NCBI GenBank assembly: GCA_000381585.1
Contig: KB906734.1
Coordinates: forward strand, 310,001-374,000
From: Acidobacteriaceae bacterium KBS 83
GTDB lineage: Bacteria > Acidobacteriota > Terriglobia > Terriglobales > Acidobacteriaceae
Direction: 5' to 3'
Length of the DNA stretch: 64,000 bases
The notes beneath the pieces are model-generated. The model was given only the letters and a program-made list of their open reading frames with translations. It ran no database searches and had not been told where the DNA came from. Positions 18,253-26,346 of the stretch are shown here, in pieces. Numbering within the stretch: position 1 is the first letter of the stretch; every line of letters starts with the position of its first letter. Made by a program: the position numbers and the translations under genes.

Positions 18253-18804
18253 TTATGTGGTCGTGACTGCGGATGCAGTGCGGGGTTCGACAGGGGCTTT
18301 GCGGCGGAGGACGGCAGCGGAGATGAGAGTAATGACAAGGCCGACGGGCAGGGGCTCCATGAAGGTGTAGGCCATGTTGACGAAAGGGTTCTGGTAGAGC
18401 TGCTGAGAGCGCTGTATGGCAGCCACCTGCGCGGCGGCGATGGCGGGGTCAAGTCCGGACGACTGGACCTTGTGAATCTGCGCGGCGAAGTAGCTGTCCA
18501 TGAAGTGGGGCATGAAGTTAAAGTAGAGGACCTCCCACATGGCAACGTAGCAAACGGTGGTGATGAGGGTGATCAGGATGCCGCAGGCGAAGGCGCGGCC
18601 GAAGGAGATTTGGCCGGCGAGGGTGTTGTCGCGGTAGCTGCGGATGCCGAAGTAAATCAGCAGGAACGACGCCACCATGATGGTGTAGCCGAGAGCCATG
18701 CTGTGGCCGGAGCCGATCTTGTCGGCGAGGAGAAGCGAGCCGCCCATGAGGACGGAGATGATGAGGCCAGAGATCAGACCAAAGGTGAGGACGATTTTCT
18801 TCAT
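18253..18804 (-). CDS. DUF4199 membrane protein
   Basis: 183 aa with four hydrophobic segments (about residues 5-27, 37-54, 72-95 and 150-170) and the pattern FGLISGLI, then IYFGIRSYRDNTLAGQISFG, typical of DUF4199. The function of the family is unknown. The family has a short charged loop after helix 2 and a longer variable loop before helix 4, as here. It lies 119 bp downstream of a membrane-tethered LuxR-type regulator on the same strand, so it is a likely target or partner of that regulator. Confidence 0.78.
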   Translation of the reverse strand: MKKIVLTFGLISGLIISVLMGGSLLLADKIGSGHSMALGYTIMVASFLLIYFGIRSYRDNTLAGQISFGRAFACGILITLITTVCYVAMWEVLYFNFMPHFMDSYFAAQIHKVQSSGLDPAIAAAQVAAIQRSQQLYQNPFVNMAYTFMEPLPVGLVITLISAAVLRRKAPVEPRTASAVTTT

Positions 18805-18923
18805 GCGAGGCTCCTGCGGCGGGTAAGGACGGAGTCACGATGCGATGTAACGGGATCCGATGTCGTCATCCTTTCGGGTGATTTCGCGGGAATGGAGCGG
18901 AAATCGTGCTTTCGGATGACGCA

Positions 18924-19394
18924 TCACGGCAGGAGGCCTAGTTCTTTGCCGCGCTGGACGGCCTGGGTGCGGCGGGCGGCTACAAGCTTGTCGAAGGTAC
19001 GGGCACAGTGCGTCTTGACGGTGTTTTCGGAAACGAAAAGCTGAGTGGCGATCTCGCGATTGCTGAGGCCGCCGGCGACGAGGGTGAGGATTTCTAGCTC
19101 GCGGGCGGTGATGCCGAGGGTGTGCTGCCGGGCCGTGTTGGGAGCGAAGGGTTCTAGTGCGGGGGCTTGCGCGGGGACAAGCACTTCCCTCACCACGACC
19201 GTTTCGCGGATGGTTTCGCGACTGCGCGTAATGCGGAGACCGAGCCAGATGCCGAAGGCGGCGAAGAGGATGGCGACGAGCGCGCTGTAGAGCTCGACGG
19301 AGTGCTCGATGATGACGAAGCGGTATTCGGTGTATTGGAGGGTGGCGATAAGGAGGCCGCCGACGAAACCAAAGATGAGGACGTGGCGCTTCAT
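18924..19394 (-). CDS. Membrane-tethered LuxR-type transcriptional regulator
   Basis: About 156 aa, starting MKRHVLIFGFVGGLLIATLQ. Two hydrophobic segments occupy the first 50 residues, followed by a short linker and a C-terminal LuxR helix-turn-helix: LGITARELEILTLVAGGLSN, then REIATQLFVSENTVKTH. There is no receiver or ligand-binding domain, so activity is probably set at the membrane. The ATG at 19392-19394 is taken because it directly opens the first membrane segment; GTG or ATG codons up to 48 bp further upstream are possible and no strong ribosome site decides. It is followed by the DUF4199 gene. Confidence 0.8.
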   Translation of the reverse strand: MKRHVLIFGFVGGLLIATLQYTEYRFVIIEHSVELYSALVAILFAAFGIWLGLRITRSRETIRETVVVREVLVPAQAPALEPFAPNTARQHTLGITARELEILTLVAGGLSNREIATQLFVSENTVKTHCARTFDKLVAARRTQAVQRGKELGLLP

Positions 19395-19613
19395 GATGGT
19401 GTTGTGAAGAAGTATATCCATAGAGAGAGAGAGCAGTTCCACGCAGTAGTGATACGGTCATGAGGCCGTCGAACTTCTAAGAAAAATGAGGAGTCCGATG
19501 GTAGTCGCCGTCACCGCACGGTCACAACGCGGTCAGAAGGCCGCCGTTACGTCCAACGAAAATCAGTCTGAGAATCGCTTATCAAGATCAAAATGATGGC
19601 CGCGCCGTGTCGA

Positions 19614-20840
19614 TCACCGTGACGCCGCCTCCGCCGCCTTCAATGAAAAGACGTTGCGAGAATCGCCGTTCGCTGCAATAAGACTTTCGGTGCCGGTACC
19701 CATGGATGCCTGCTCATATCGCGAAAGTGCCCACAGAGAGAAGGACAGGGCGCAGACACCTAGATAGGAAAAGTTGTACCGTAGCTTTTCCGAGTGAAGG
19801 GCGAACGTAACAACGAACGGCGCAAGCATTACGAAGGTGGTGATGCTGAATGTGAGGAACAGACGCGGTAAATTCATGCGTGCAAAAAAGGTGGTGCAGG
19901 CCACAATAACGGCGAGCATCGGAAGGGTCCAGCGAGCATGAAGTGCGCTTGGGATGTAGCGTAGCTTGCCAGCATTTTGGCCAACCTGCTGTAAGAGATG
20001 GGTGAAGGGGTGCGGAGCGAAGATTGGAAGGGTTACGGCGGCAGCGGCGATAAGAACGGTGACAAACAATGCAATGGTGCGTGAGCGCGAAGTGCGTTGC
20101 AGAGTCAACGCCAGCAAAGGAATAAGAATAACCGCATAGATGATGCGTGACGAGAGGGTGACTCCAAGAAAGAGCGCGGCAGGAAAGCAGGCATAAGATG
20201 CGCGGTCAAGCGATCGAATGAAGAGGGCGACGGCGATTGCGACATAGTAGAAGTTAGTGAGGTAGTCGCCGCCCGACGTGAAGTCGCTGAGATTTGCAGG
20301 TGCTAGCAGAAGAAACACCGCAAGGAAGAAGAGAGCGGTTGCACGGTGGCAGAAGAAGCGAATCGTGAAGACGAAAAAGAGGGCGAGCCAGAGGAAGTTT
20401 TGCCAGGCAATGTGCCCGAGCGCGAAGAAGGGCGCGGTTAACAACATGGCTCCGGGCAGGGGGCTGGGAGGATTGCCCAGGAAGGTATGGCCATCATAAG
20501 GGTACTGGTGGTGCTGGACGGCAGTGAGTTCTATGCGGAGCGCATCCTCCCGGTCAGAACCACCGTTGAGGGTGTGTTTCAAGGAGATGGGATAGAGTAC
20601 TGCAAATGCTGCCGTGAGAATGAGAAAGAGAAGCAGGAACCAGGCTACGCTGACCTGAGGCCGTTGCTGGTTGAGTCGATCGAGCCAGTGCATTCCCAGA
20701 GCGATGAATAAAATACCGAGCACCATGGCCGCGGTGGCTTTGCCATGAGACAGATATTTATAGATGGGGGCCCAGGAAATGAGCGCCCAAGCAGCACAAA
20801 CGCTGAAGATCAGTAGAAACCGCCGGACGGCTAGAGTCAT
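19614..20840 (-). CDS. Multi-spanning membrane protein, glycosyltransferase-C-like
   Basis: About 408 aa with some ten transmembrane segments. An early loop after helix 2-3 reads LNGGSDREDALRIELTAV, then YPYDGHTFLGNPPSPLPGAM, resembling the acidic first loop and proline-rich segments of GT-C/PMT-type (GT39/GT87-like) enzymes that use polyprenyl-linked sugars. That likeness is weak and no catalytic site is proven. The ATG at 20838-20840 (MTLAVRRFLLIF) is chosen because it directly precedes the first helix. It stands alone on its strand. Confidence 0.65.
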   Translation of the reverse strand: MTLAVRRFLLIFSVCAAWALISWAPIYKYLSHGKATAAMVLGILFIALGMHWLDRLNQQRPQVSVAWFLLLFLILTAAFAVLYPISLKHTLNGGSDREDALRIELTAVQHHQYPYDGHTFLGNPPSPLPGAMLLTAPFFALGHIAWQNFLWLALFFVFTIRFFCHRATALFFLAVFLLLAPANLSDFTSGGDYLTNFYYVAIAVALFIRSLDRASYACFPAALFLGVTLSSRIIYAVILIPLLALTLQRTSRSRTIALFVTVLIAAAAVTLPIFAPHPFTHLLQQVGQNAGKLRYIPSALHARWTLPMLAVIVACTTFFARMNLPRLFLTFSITTFVMLAPFVVTFALHSEKLRYNFSYLGVCALSFSLWALSRYEQASMGTGTESLIAANGDSRNVFSLKAAEAASR

Positions 20841-21011
20841 CTGTTGGATACTATGGGCTGGTCCCACCGTAGCGATGTCTCAGGAATGTCTCAGCAATGT
20901 CATTCTCAGTGAAAACGACTACCGGCCGTTCCAAGGCCGCGTCTACCCTGCCGGTATGCCAGCCCCTGGGCGAGATCGAGTACAAGAATAATAGTGCTAG
21001 GCCATTGAAGA

Positions 21012-21088
21012 TGGTAGGCACGAGGAGACTCGAACTCCTGACCTCTACCGTGTCAAGGTAGCGCTCTAACCAACTGAGCTACGCGCCT
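21012..21088 (-). tRNA. tRNA-Val (GAC)
   Basis: Folds as a complete cloverleaf on the minus strand: 7-bp acceptor stem AGGCGCG with CGTGCCT (one G-T pair), D-arm GCTCAGTTGGTTAGAGC, anticodon stem CTACC/GGTAG with loop TTGACAC giving anticodon GAC (valine), T-arm with GTTCGAGTC, and an encoded 3' CCA. The span is 77 nt. Confidence 0.96.
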
Positions 21089-21256
21089 GCGCCTGGGAAC
21101 CACAGCGGAACCCGCTTAGTATATCAATTTCAGACGCGCCCAACCGAACACCCAAAACCGCGCTGCAAGTAACTCTTCCTCTGCTGTACGATAGCTTTCC
21201 AGAAGGACGAATTCCCTCGAACTTCGCCCTCACTTGATCGATGTGACCCGCAGCCC

Positions 21257-21826
21257 GTGCTGAAAGATCTTCGCGCCGCGCCGAATCAGTTGACCTTTCT
21301 GCGCCTCTGCATCATTCCCTTCCTCGTCATCGCCGTGCTCGATGCGCGCTATCGCATGGCATTCGCGCTCTTCATCCTGGCCGGCATCAGCGATGGCCTC
21401 GACGGCCTGCTCGCGCGCGTCCTGCAGCAGCGCACGCGCCTGGGCCAGTACCTCGACCCCATCGCGGACAAGCTCCTGCTCAGCACGCTCTTTCTGGTGC
21501 TCATGCACCAGGGGCTTATTCCCCGCCGCGTCACCATCCTGGTTTTCAGCCGCGATGTCGGCATCGTGATCGTGGGCGCGTTGCTCTTCGCCACCACCGG
21601 CGCGCGCGACTTCCGTCCCAGCCTATGGGGCAAGGCCAACACTGTCGCGCAGATCATCGCCGTCGCCAGCACCCTCTGGACCGCCTTCTACGCGCCGCCC
21701 TTTCTCGTGCTCGTGCGCAAGCTGTCGCTTATCGCGACCTTCGCGCTCACTCTCATCTCCTGGTTCCACTACACCTGGCGGGAAACCCGGCGTCTGGGTT
21801 CAGAGGAATCGCGCAACCCCGCATGA
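21257..21826 (+). CDS. pgsA: CDP-alcohol phosphatidyltransferase (PgsA-like)
   Basis: A 189-aa inner-membrane enzyme, probably making phosphatidylglycerol phosphate from CDP-diacylglycerol and glycerol 3-phosphate. The family motif is complete: DGLDGLLAR, then GQYLDPIADK (residues about 47-73), within the first of about four to five hydrophobic segments. Length matches PgsA. The start is a GTG at 21257 (MLKDLRAAPNQLTFLRL); no ATG is available in frame nearby. The substrate (glycerol phosphate versus another alcohol) is inferred from length and the NQLTFLRL start. It converges with a tiny CxxC protein gene, 13 bp apart. Confidence 0.85.
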   Translation: MLKDLRAAPNQLTFLRLCIIPFLVIAVLDARYRMAFALFILAGISDGLDGLLARVLQQRTRLGQYLDPIADKLLLSTLFLVLMHQGLIPRRVTILVFSRDVGIVIVGALLFATTGARDFRPSLWGKANTVAQIIAVASTLWTAFYAPPFLVLVRKLSLIATFALTLISWFHYTWRETRRLGSEESRNPA

Positions 21827-21839
21827 GCGCGGGCCACGC

Positions 21840-22001
21840 TCAGGCGTCGTCGTCGGCCAGCATCTCGTCGCTGCTGTCCTGCGACATCTCCTGATACTCG
21901 TCGGCATCAAAGACCTCGCCGCACTCCTCGCACTCGACGTATTCCACGTCGTCTTCGCGCGCTACAACGCGCACCTTGGGATGCTTGCAGACTGGTTCCA
22001 T
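21840..22001 (-). CDS. Small acidic CxxC protein, 53 aa
   Basis: A short frame with ATG at 21999-22001 and TGA at 21840-21842. It begins MEPVCKHPKVRVVAREDDVE and contains one CEECGEVFDADEY motif plus an upstream Cys-His pair (CKH), giving a possible single zinc site. The C-terminal third is very acidic. The codon choice looks like that of the neighbours and the frame fills the gap between pgsA and the MscS gene, which supports reality. No function can be assigned; it could be a zinc-ribbon adaptor. Confidence 0.65.
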   Translation of the reverse strand: MEPVCKHPKVRVVAREDDVEYVECEECGEVFDADEYQEMSQDSSDEMLADDDA

Positions 22002-22209
22002 GATCAAATTGGGGAATTGGCTGGTCTGCCGGCGCGACCGATGCTGCCAAGTGGGGCCGGTATGGAGGAGATTGTACCCACCTCCCCAGAAGAGTCAATG
22101 CGGCCGGATGAGTCTTTCATTACAATCCAATAAACCTTAGCCAGATCACATATTCCCATACGTTCCGCAGATGGACGCACCTCACCGGGCTGCCGTCCCG
22201 TGACCCCAT

Positions 22210-24048
22210 ATGACCCATCTTCCCCCACTCCCCCAAATCCGTTTGCGTAAGCTCAGTTATTTCCGCCGCTTCGGTCTGCCCGGCATCCTGGCGCTGATAT
22301 TTATCGCGCTCCTCATCGGCCAGCACCTGGCCTCCGGTGGCGATCCCTCCCTCGAGTTCAACGCTCCCGCTGCCCTCCCGGCCGCCAGCGGACTCGTGGA
22401 CCAGTCGCCTCTCCGCATCGCCCGCCAGCTGGCCCCGCTCGCGGCTGTGCCTCAGGAGCGCCAATATGCACAGGACGCGCTGCATCTGGCCGACAGCGAG
22501 ATTGACCAGGCATTTGCCAGCGCCCTGCGCGCCGCCACCCAGCACGCACCTCCGCTTACCGGCCAGGCACTCAAAATCTCCCAGCGGCTCAATGCCTTGA
22601 ATGAGCGCATCAAGACCCAGCAGGCCAACGTGGCCGCCCGGCAGCACGGTCCCGGCACAGCGGATGACGACCCGCAACTCCAGCTCGCGCAGGCCCAGCT
22701 CGCCCTCGACTCAGATGAGGCCGACGAGCTGCACCAGACCCTCATCCGCCTGGGCGGCGACCGCCACGCGCTCATCCAGCAGGCGCTCGACGAGCACGAA
22801 ACAGTGCACAAGGAGGAGACCGGCGCCGTCGTCTCCCAGACCGAAGCGCTCGAAAGCCCGTCAGCGCTCACCTCCCTCGTCGGCAAATTCGCCGCCCTCA
22901 GCTCTCTGCGCAGCCGTCACCAGCAGCTCATTGCTGCGCGTGACCAGGCGCAGGCCCTCGCCGGGCAGCTCCTTCAGCAGCGCAATGCACTCTCCTCCGA
23001 TACGGAACAGGCGAATGCATCCGCTCAAACCGCCGACGCCTCCGCCACCACCGCTCGTCTCCGCGCTCTCGCCTCCAATCGCGAGTCGATCACGCAATAC
23101 GAGCGCCGCATCCACGACCTGGAAGGTCTCGCCGATACATACAACAAGTGGGACACGCTGGTCCGCGCGCAGGAACGCACGGTCACCCGACGCATACTGC
23201 GTGTCTTCGCCTTCATCGTCCTCATCATTGTCGTCACCATCCTGATCGGCCGCCTGCTCCATCGCCTGCTCACCAGCCGCACACTGCTCGACCGCCGCCG
23301 CCAGCAGACGCTGCAATTCGTCCTCTCCTTCAGCGTGCAGCTGATCGGCGCACTGCTCATCCTCATCGTCATCTTCGGCACGCCGCGCCAGATCCCCACC
23401 GTCATCGGCCTCGCCACCGCCGGCCTCACCGTCGTCCTCAAAGACTTCATCGTTGCCTTCTTCGGCTGGTTCATCCTCATGGGCAGGAACGGTGTCCGCG
23501 TGGGCGACTGGGTCGAGATCAATGGCGTCGGCGGCGAAGTTGTCGAAGTCGGCCTGCTCCGCACCACGCTCCTTGAAACCGGCAACTGGTCTGAGAGCGG
23601 TCGGCCCACCGGGCGGCGTGTCGCCTTCATGAACAGCTACGCCATCGAAGACCACTACTTCAACTTCTCCACCGCGGGCCAGTGGCTCTGGGAGGAGTTG
23701 CACATCACCCCGCCCTCCGGCAAAGATCCCTACGTGTTGCGCGACGCCATTCGTGCCGCCGTCGAAGAGATCACCCGCGAGGACATCGACCTCGCCACCC
23801 GCGAGTGGCGCCGCCTCAGCCAGTTGCACGGAAGCCTCAGCACACTATCCGCACAGCCTGCGGTGGAGCTCCGTCCAACCGGTGGTCTCGAGATCGTCAT
23901 CCGCTACATCACCCGCGCTCAGGATCGAATCGAGATGCGTTCGCGTCTCAACCAACGCCTGCTCGCCATCCTCCACGCCCCGTCGCAGAACGGGCATACG
24001 TTGCCGCAGACCATATCCTCGGAGATCGAGAGCCCGCAGGCGCTGTGA
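22210..24048 (+). CDS. Mechanosensitive ion channel, MscS family
   Basis: A 612-aa protein. A signal-anchor segment lies at about 23-42, followed by a 280-residue helical, coiled-coil-rich periplasmic domain, then membrane segments at about 335-352, 370-393 and the pore helix near 400-420 (VIGLATAGLTVVLKDFIVAF). The MscS beta-domain follows with GVRVGDWVEINGVGGEVVEV. A C-terminal alpha/beta region of about 150 residues completes it. The long N-terminal domain resembles MscK/YbdG-type large channels. It releases solutes during osmotic down-shock. The start is an ATG at 22210 without a strong ribosome site. Confidence 0.9.
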   Translation: MTHLPPLPQIRLRKLSYFRRFGLPGILALIFIALLIGQHLASGGDPSLEFNAPAALPAASGLVDQSPLRIARQLAPLAAVPQERQYAQDALHLADSEIDQAFASALRAATQHAPPLTGQALKISQRLNALNERIKTQQANVAARQHGPGTADDDPQLQLAQAQLALDSDEADELHQTLIRLGGDRHALIQQALDEHETVHKEETGAVVSQTEALESPSALTSLVGKFAALSSLRSRHQQLIAARDQAQALAGQLLQQRNALSSDTEQANASAQTADASATTARLRALASNRESITQYERRIHDLEGLADTYNKWDTLVRAQERTVTRRILRVFAFIVLIIVVTILIGRLLHRLLTSRTLLDRRRQQTLQFVLSFSVQLIGALLILIVIFGTPRQIPTVIGLATAGLTVVLKDFIVAFFGWFILMGRNGVRVGDWVEINGVGGEVVEVGLLRTTLLETGNWSESGRPTGRRVAFMNSYAIEDHYFNFSTAGQWLWEELHITPPSGKDPYVLRDAIRAAVEEITREDIDLATREWRRLSQLHGSLSTLSAQPAVELRPTGGLEIVIRYITRAQDRIEMRSRLNQRLLAILHAPSQNGHTLPQTISSEIESPQAL

Positions 24049-24090
24049 AAGTAATCCATAGCTTGGCCAAATCGCCAGGTTACGGGCTAT

Positions 24091-24438
24091 TTAACAAGTC
24101 ACGTGGAGAATGGCATTTGCCTTGGATTCTCTTTCCATCAGCCGGAGGGCGTCGTTGGTCGGTACCACCACTAGTTCGACGTGGCGGCGTTCCGCCTCAA
24201 CTTGCACTTCCTTCATAACCGGCAAACGGCCATACGCTCCCGTGCCGATCACAAGGCGCTTGCATTTCCACGGTATCTTTTCTTCGATGGACAGGGGCGT
24301 GTGCCCAAACTCGTCACGGAATTTCTTTGACGGCCGCTTCTTACGTTTGCGGATCTCTCCGCGCTCGATCACCACGTCCTGTTCGTAGGTGCGACCATCG
24401 ATTTGAAGGCTACCGAAGGAAAATTTGCCGAAGTGCAT
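24091..24438 (-). CDS. Mth938-like (DUF498) protein
   Basis: A 115-aa cytoplasmic protein of the Mth938/NDUFAF3-like fold: FGSLQIDGRTYEQDVVIERG near the start, then RLVIGTGAYGRLPV and VVVPTNDALRLM in the second half, which are the family hallmarks. Bacterial members have no firmly established role. It follows the FmdB-type zinc ribbon gene by 39 bp on the same strand, so the two are probably co-transcribed. Confidence 0.85.
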   Translation of the reverse strand: MHFGKFSFGSLQIDGRTYEQDVVIERGEIRKRKKRPSKKFRDEFGHTPLSIEEKIPWKCKRLVIGTGAYGRLPVMKEVQVEAERRHVELVVVPTNDALRLMERESKANAILHVTC

Positions 24439-24477
24439 ACGCGCCTCCCATGCTGCTGTGTTCAGGCGTTGCTGTCT

Positions 24478-24645
24478 TCAGGCGCTCTTTTTCGAGGTGA
24501 CAGCAGAGAAGGTTGACCAGCGTTGTTCTACCTCGTGGCTGCCGCAGTGCGGGCAGGCGGTCTTTTCCGTGTCATGTTCGACGATCGTCAGCGTCTCCGT
24601 GAAAGTCTTCTGGCAGGCGTTGCAGACGAACTCATAGTGGGGCAT
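24478..24645 (-). CDS. FmdB-type zinc ribbon protein
   Basis: A 55-aa protein, MPHYEFVCNACQKTFTETLT, with a CxxC pair (CNAC) and a second pair (CPHC) that together form a zinc ribbon, the FmdB/CxxC_CXXC_SSSS family. Function is unclear; proposed roles are regulatory. The ATG at 24643-24645 has GGGAGG upstream; a longer frame to 24735 would add residues with no family match. It is the first gene of a two-gene unit with the Mth938-like gene. Confidence 0.85.
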   Translation of the reverse strand: MPHYEFVCNACQKTFTETLTIVEHDTEKTACPHCGSHEVEQRWSTFSAVTSKKSA

Positions 24646-24833
24646 AGAACCTCCCACGGTCTTTGAATGCTTACCAGCGGATTCTAGGCCGATGGCTGGA
24701 GCAGCTTCAACTCCGCCGCAAGCCCACCCATGCAAGTAAATTCAACAGTACAAAGCGCGGAAACTCGATGGCACCAACAGGAAACCTGCTCTAGACTTGA
24801 CACTCCCCGCACATCCTTCCGGAGACCACGGAA

Positions 24834-25637
24834 ATGTTCACCACCGATGAGGGCGCCCGCCGCTACCAGGAAATCCTGGTACCGCTTATGTTTGCGCCCT
24901 CCGCGCGCGAGTTGGTCGCGGACGCGAACCTGGCGCACGGCGCACGCGTGCTCGATGTCGCTACCGGCACCGGAGTCGTCGCGCGCGTCGCCGCTGAAGC
25001 CATCGGAAGCACGGGCCATGTCACCGCGCTCGACGTAAGCGACACCATGCTCGCCATCGCCCGCAGCCAGCCCGCATCGTCCGGCGCAGCGCCCATCGAA
25101 TATATCCAGTCCGCCATCGAAGATGCCGCGCTTGCCTCCGGCATCTTTCACGCCGCCTTCTGCCAGCAGGCGCTCCAGTTCTTCGACGAGCCGGCCCGCG
25201 CCCTCGCCAGCATCCGCAAGGCACTCCGCCCCGAGGGCCGCCTTCACGTCGCGCTCTGGGGATCGGAAGAAGAACACTCGCTCACCGTCGCCATGCAGCG
25301 CGCCCTTCTCGAATGCGGCCTCAGAGAATTCACTGCATTCCTCACCAAAGTGCATCGCCTGCACAATCCAGCGCTCGTCAACGGCATCCTTCGCCAGGGC
25401 GGCTTTGTTGTCGAGCGGCAAGAAGCCGTCGACATCGTGCCCGACGGCACATGGCATGCCTCCGACGGACGACGGCTGCTCGCCGCCACCCCACTCGCCG
25501 CGAAGCTCGCAGCGCTTCCAGCAGAAAAACGCGCCGTCCTCGGCGATGCATGCGAGCGTCAGCTCGACAACTTCACCAAAGACGGCGCGCTTGACCTGTG
25601 CTTCCCCGCGCACTTCTACATTGCCCGTCCCGCGTAA
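24834..25637 (+). CDS. SAM-dependent methyltransferase
   Basis: A 267-aa class I methyltransferase. The SAM-binding motif VLDVATGTGVVAR lies at about residues 39-51, with the acidic residue in TALDVSD ending strand 2, and FHAAFCQQALQFF as motif IV. The layout is UbiE/Methyltransf_11-like; the methyl acceptor cannot be identified. It stands alone; the ATG follows a short GGAGACCACGGAA segment. Its stop is followed 8 bp later by repeat element copy A. Confidence 0.85.
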   Translation: MFTTDEGARRYQEILVPLMFAPSARELVADANLAHGARVLDVATGTGVVARVAAEAIGSTGHVTALDVSDTMLAIARSQPASSGAAPIEYIQSAIEDAALASGIFHAAFCQQALQFFDEPARALASIRKALRPEGRLHVALWGSEEEHSLTVAMQRALLECGLREFTAFLTKVHRLHNPALVNGILRQGGFVVERQEAVDIVPDGTWHASDGRRLLAATPLAAKLAALPAEKRAVLGDACERQLDNFTKDGALDLCFPAHFYIARPA

Positions 25638-25644
25638 GCGTCAA

Positions 25645-25753
25645 CCGTTTTCACAAAAGGTGTGGCCGCCAGAAAAAATTGGGACGCAGCTTTGCCGTTA
25701 AGAACAGCTGCTCGTCTCAGATGATGGTCAGATCACTGTATTTGTGAAAACGG
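25645..25753 (+). repeat. Dispersed inverted-terminal repeat element, copy A
   Basis: A 109-bp element with perfect terminal inverted repeats CCGTTTTCACAAA (25645-25657) and TTTGTGAAAACGG (25741-25753). It shares the core GGACGCAGCTTT and AGCTGCTC with copies B and C. It fills the gap between two convergent genes and ends one base before the stop codon of the AhpD-like gene. Confidence 0.85.
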
Positions 25754-25754
25754 A

Positions 25755-26258
25755 TCACTGCGCAACCGCTTTCTCCTTCAGCCACGCCTTGCCTTCGGCC
25801 GACTTCGTCCATTCGCCGGCCACCTGCCGCGTCGTGACATTCAGCCGGTTCCAGAAGTTAGTCAGCGCGATGTTCAGCACCAGCGTCGCGAGCTGCGGCT
25901 GGTCGTAGTGCTTCGCGGCCTCATTCCATATCTCATCCGGCACCGGATCGGAGCGGTCGCTCAGCCGCGTTGCCGCTTCGGCCAGCGCCAGCGCTGCGCG
26001 CTCTGCATCGGTGTAGTACGGCGCGTCACGCCATGCCGCCACGGTGAACAGCCGCTCATCGGTTTCGCCGTGCTGCCTGAGCGCGCGCGCATGCATATCG
26101 AGGCACAGGCTGCAGCCGTTGATCTGGCTGACGCGCAGGTGGACCAGGTCGCGCGTCTTCGCCGGCACGTCTCCTTTCTTTGCCGCATCGGCCATCGCCA
26201 TTGCCGTCTGTATCGCGTCCGGCACCAGCATGATCGGATTTGTCATTCTCGCCTGCAT
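25755..26258 (-). CDS. AhpD-like carboxymuconolactone decarboxylase family protein
   Basis: A 167-aa member of the AhpD/CMD family. The redox motif CSLCLDMH (Cys49, Cys52, His56) is intact, preceded by DLVHLRVSQINGC, so a peroxide-reducing or thiol redox role is likely. The ATG at 26256-26258 is preferred because GAGGAG lies upstream and family members start MQARM-like. It is divergent from an ECF41-type sigma factor, the classic partnership for this sigma group, and its upstream region carries a match to the ECF41 promoter. Confidence 0.88.
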   Translation of the reverse strand: MQARMTNPIMLVPDAIQTAMAMADAAKKGDVPAKTRDLVHLRVSQINGCSLCLDMHARALRQHGETDERLFTVAAWRDAPYYTDAERAALALAEAATRLSDRSDPVPDEIWNEAAKHYDQPQLATLVLNIALTNFWNRLNVTTRQVAGEWTKSAEGKAWLKEKAVAQ

Positions 26259-26317
26259 ATCGTTTCTCCTCGGGTTGGATTTCGTCACATCGGATCGATT
26301 TCGTCCGTCACTACGAT

Positions 26318-26344
26318 GACGAAGCCATGGGAGAGAATGTGACA
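26318..26344 (-). promoter_or_regulatory. Predicted ECF41-type promoter for the AhpD-like gene
   Basis: On the minus strand, TGTCACA (26338-26344) is followed by exactly 16 bases and CGTC (26318-26321). This equals the TGTCACA-N16-CGTC motif described for ECF41 sigma factors. The start codon of the AhpD-like gene lies 59 bp downstream, and the sigma gene itself starts just 3 bp from the -35 element in the other direction. Confidence 0.75.
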
Positions 26345-26346
26345 GC

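Noticed and set aside
17509-19044. Plus-strand frame of 511 codons spanning the DedA-like gene and the opposite DUF4199 gene
   Set aside because: It crosses two well-supported genes on both strands and encodes only His/Arg/Pro-rich low-complexity sequence.
22861-23829. Minus-strand frame of 322 codons opposite the first MscS gene
   Set aside because: Acidic low-complexity translation without a family; shadow of the MscS gene.
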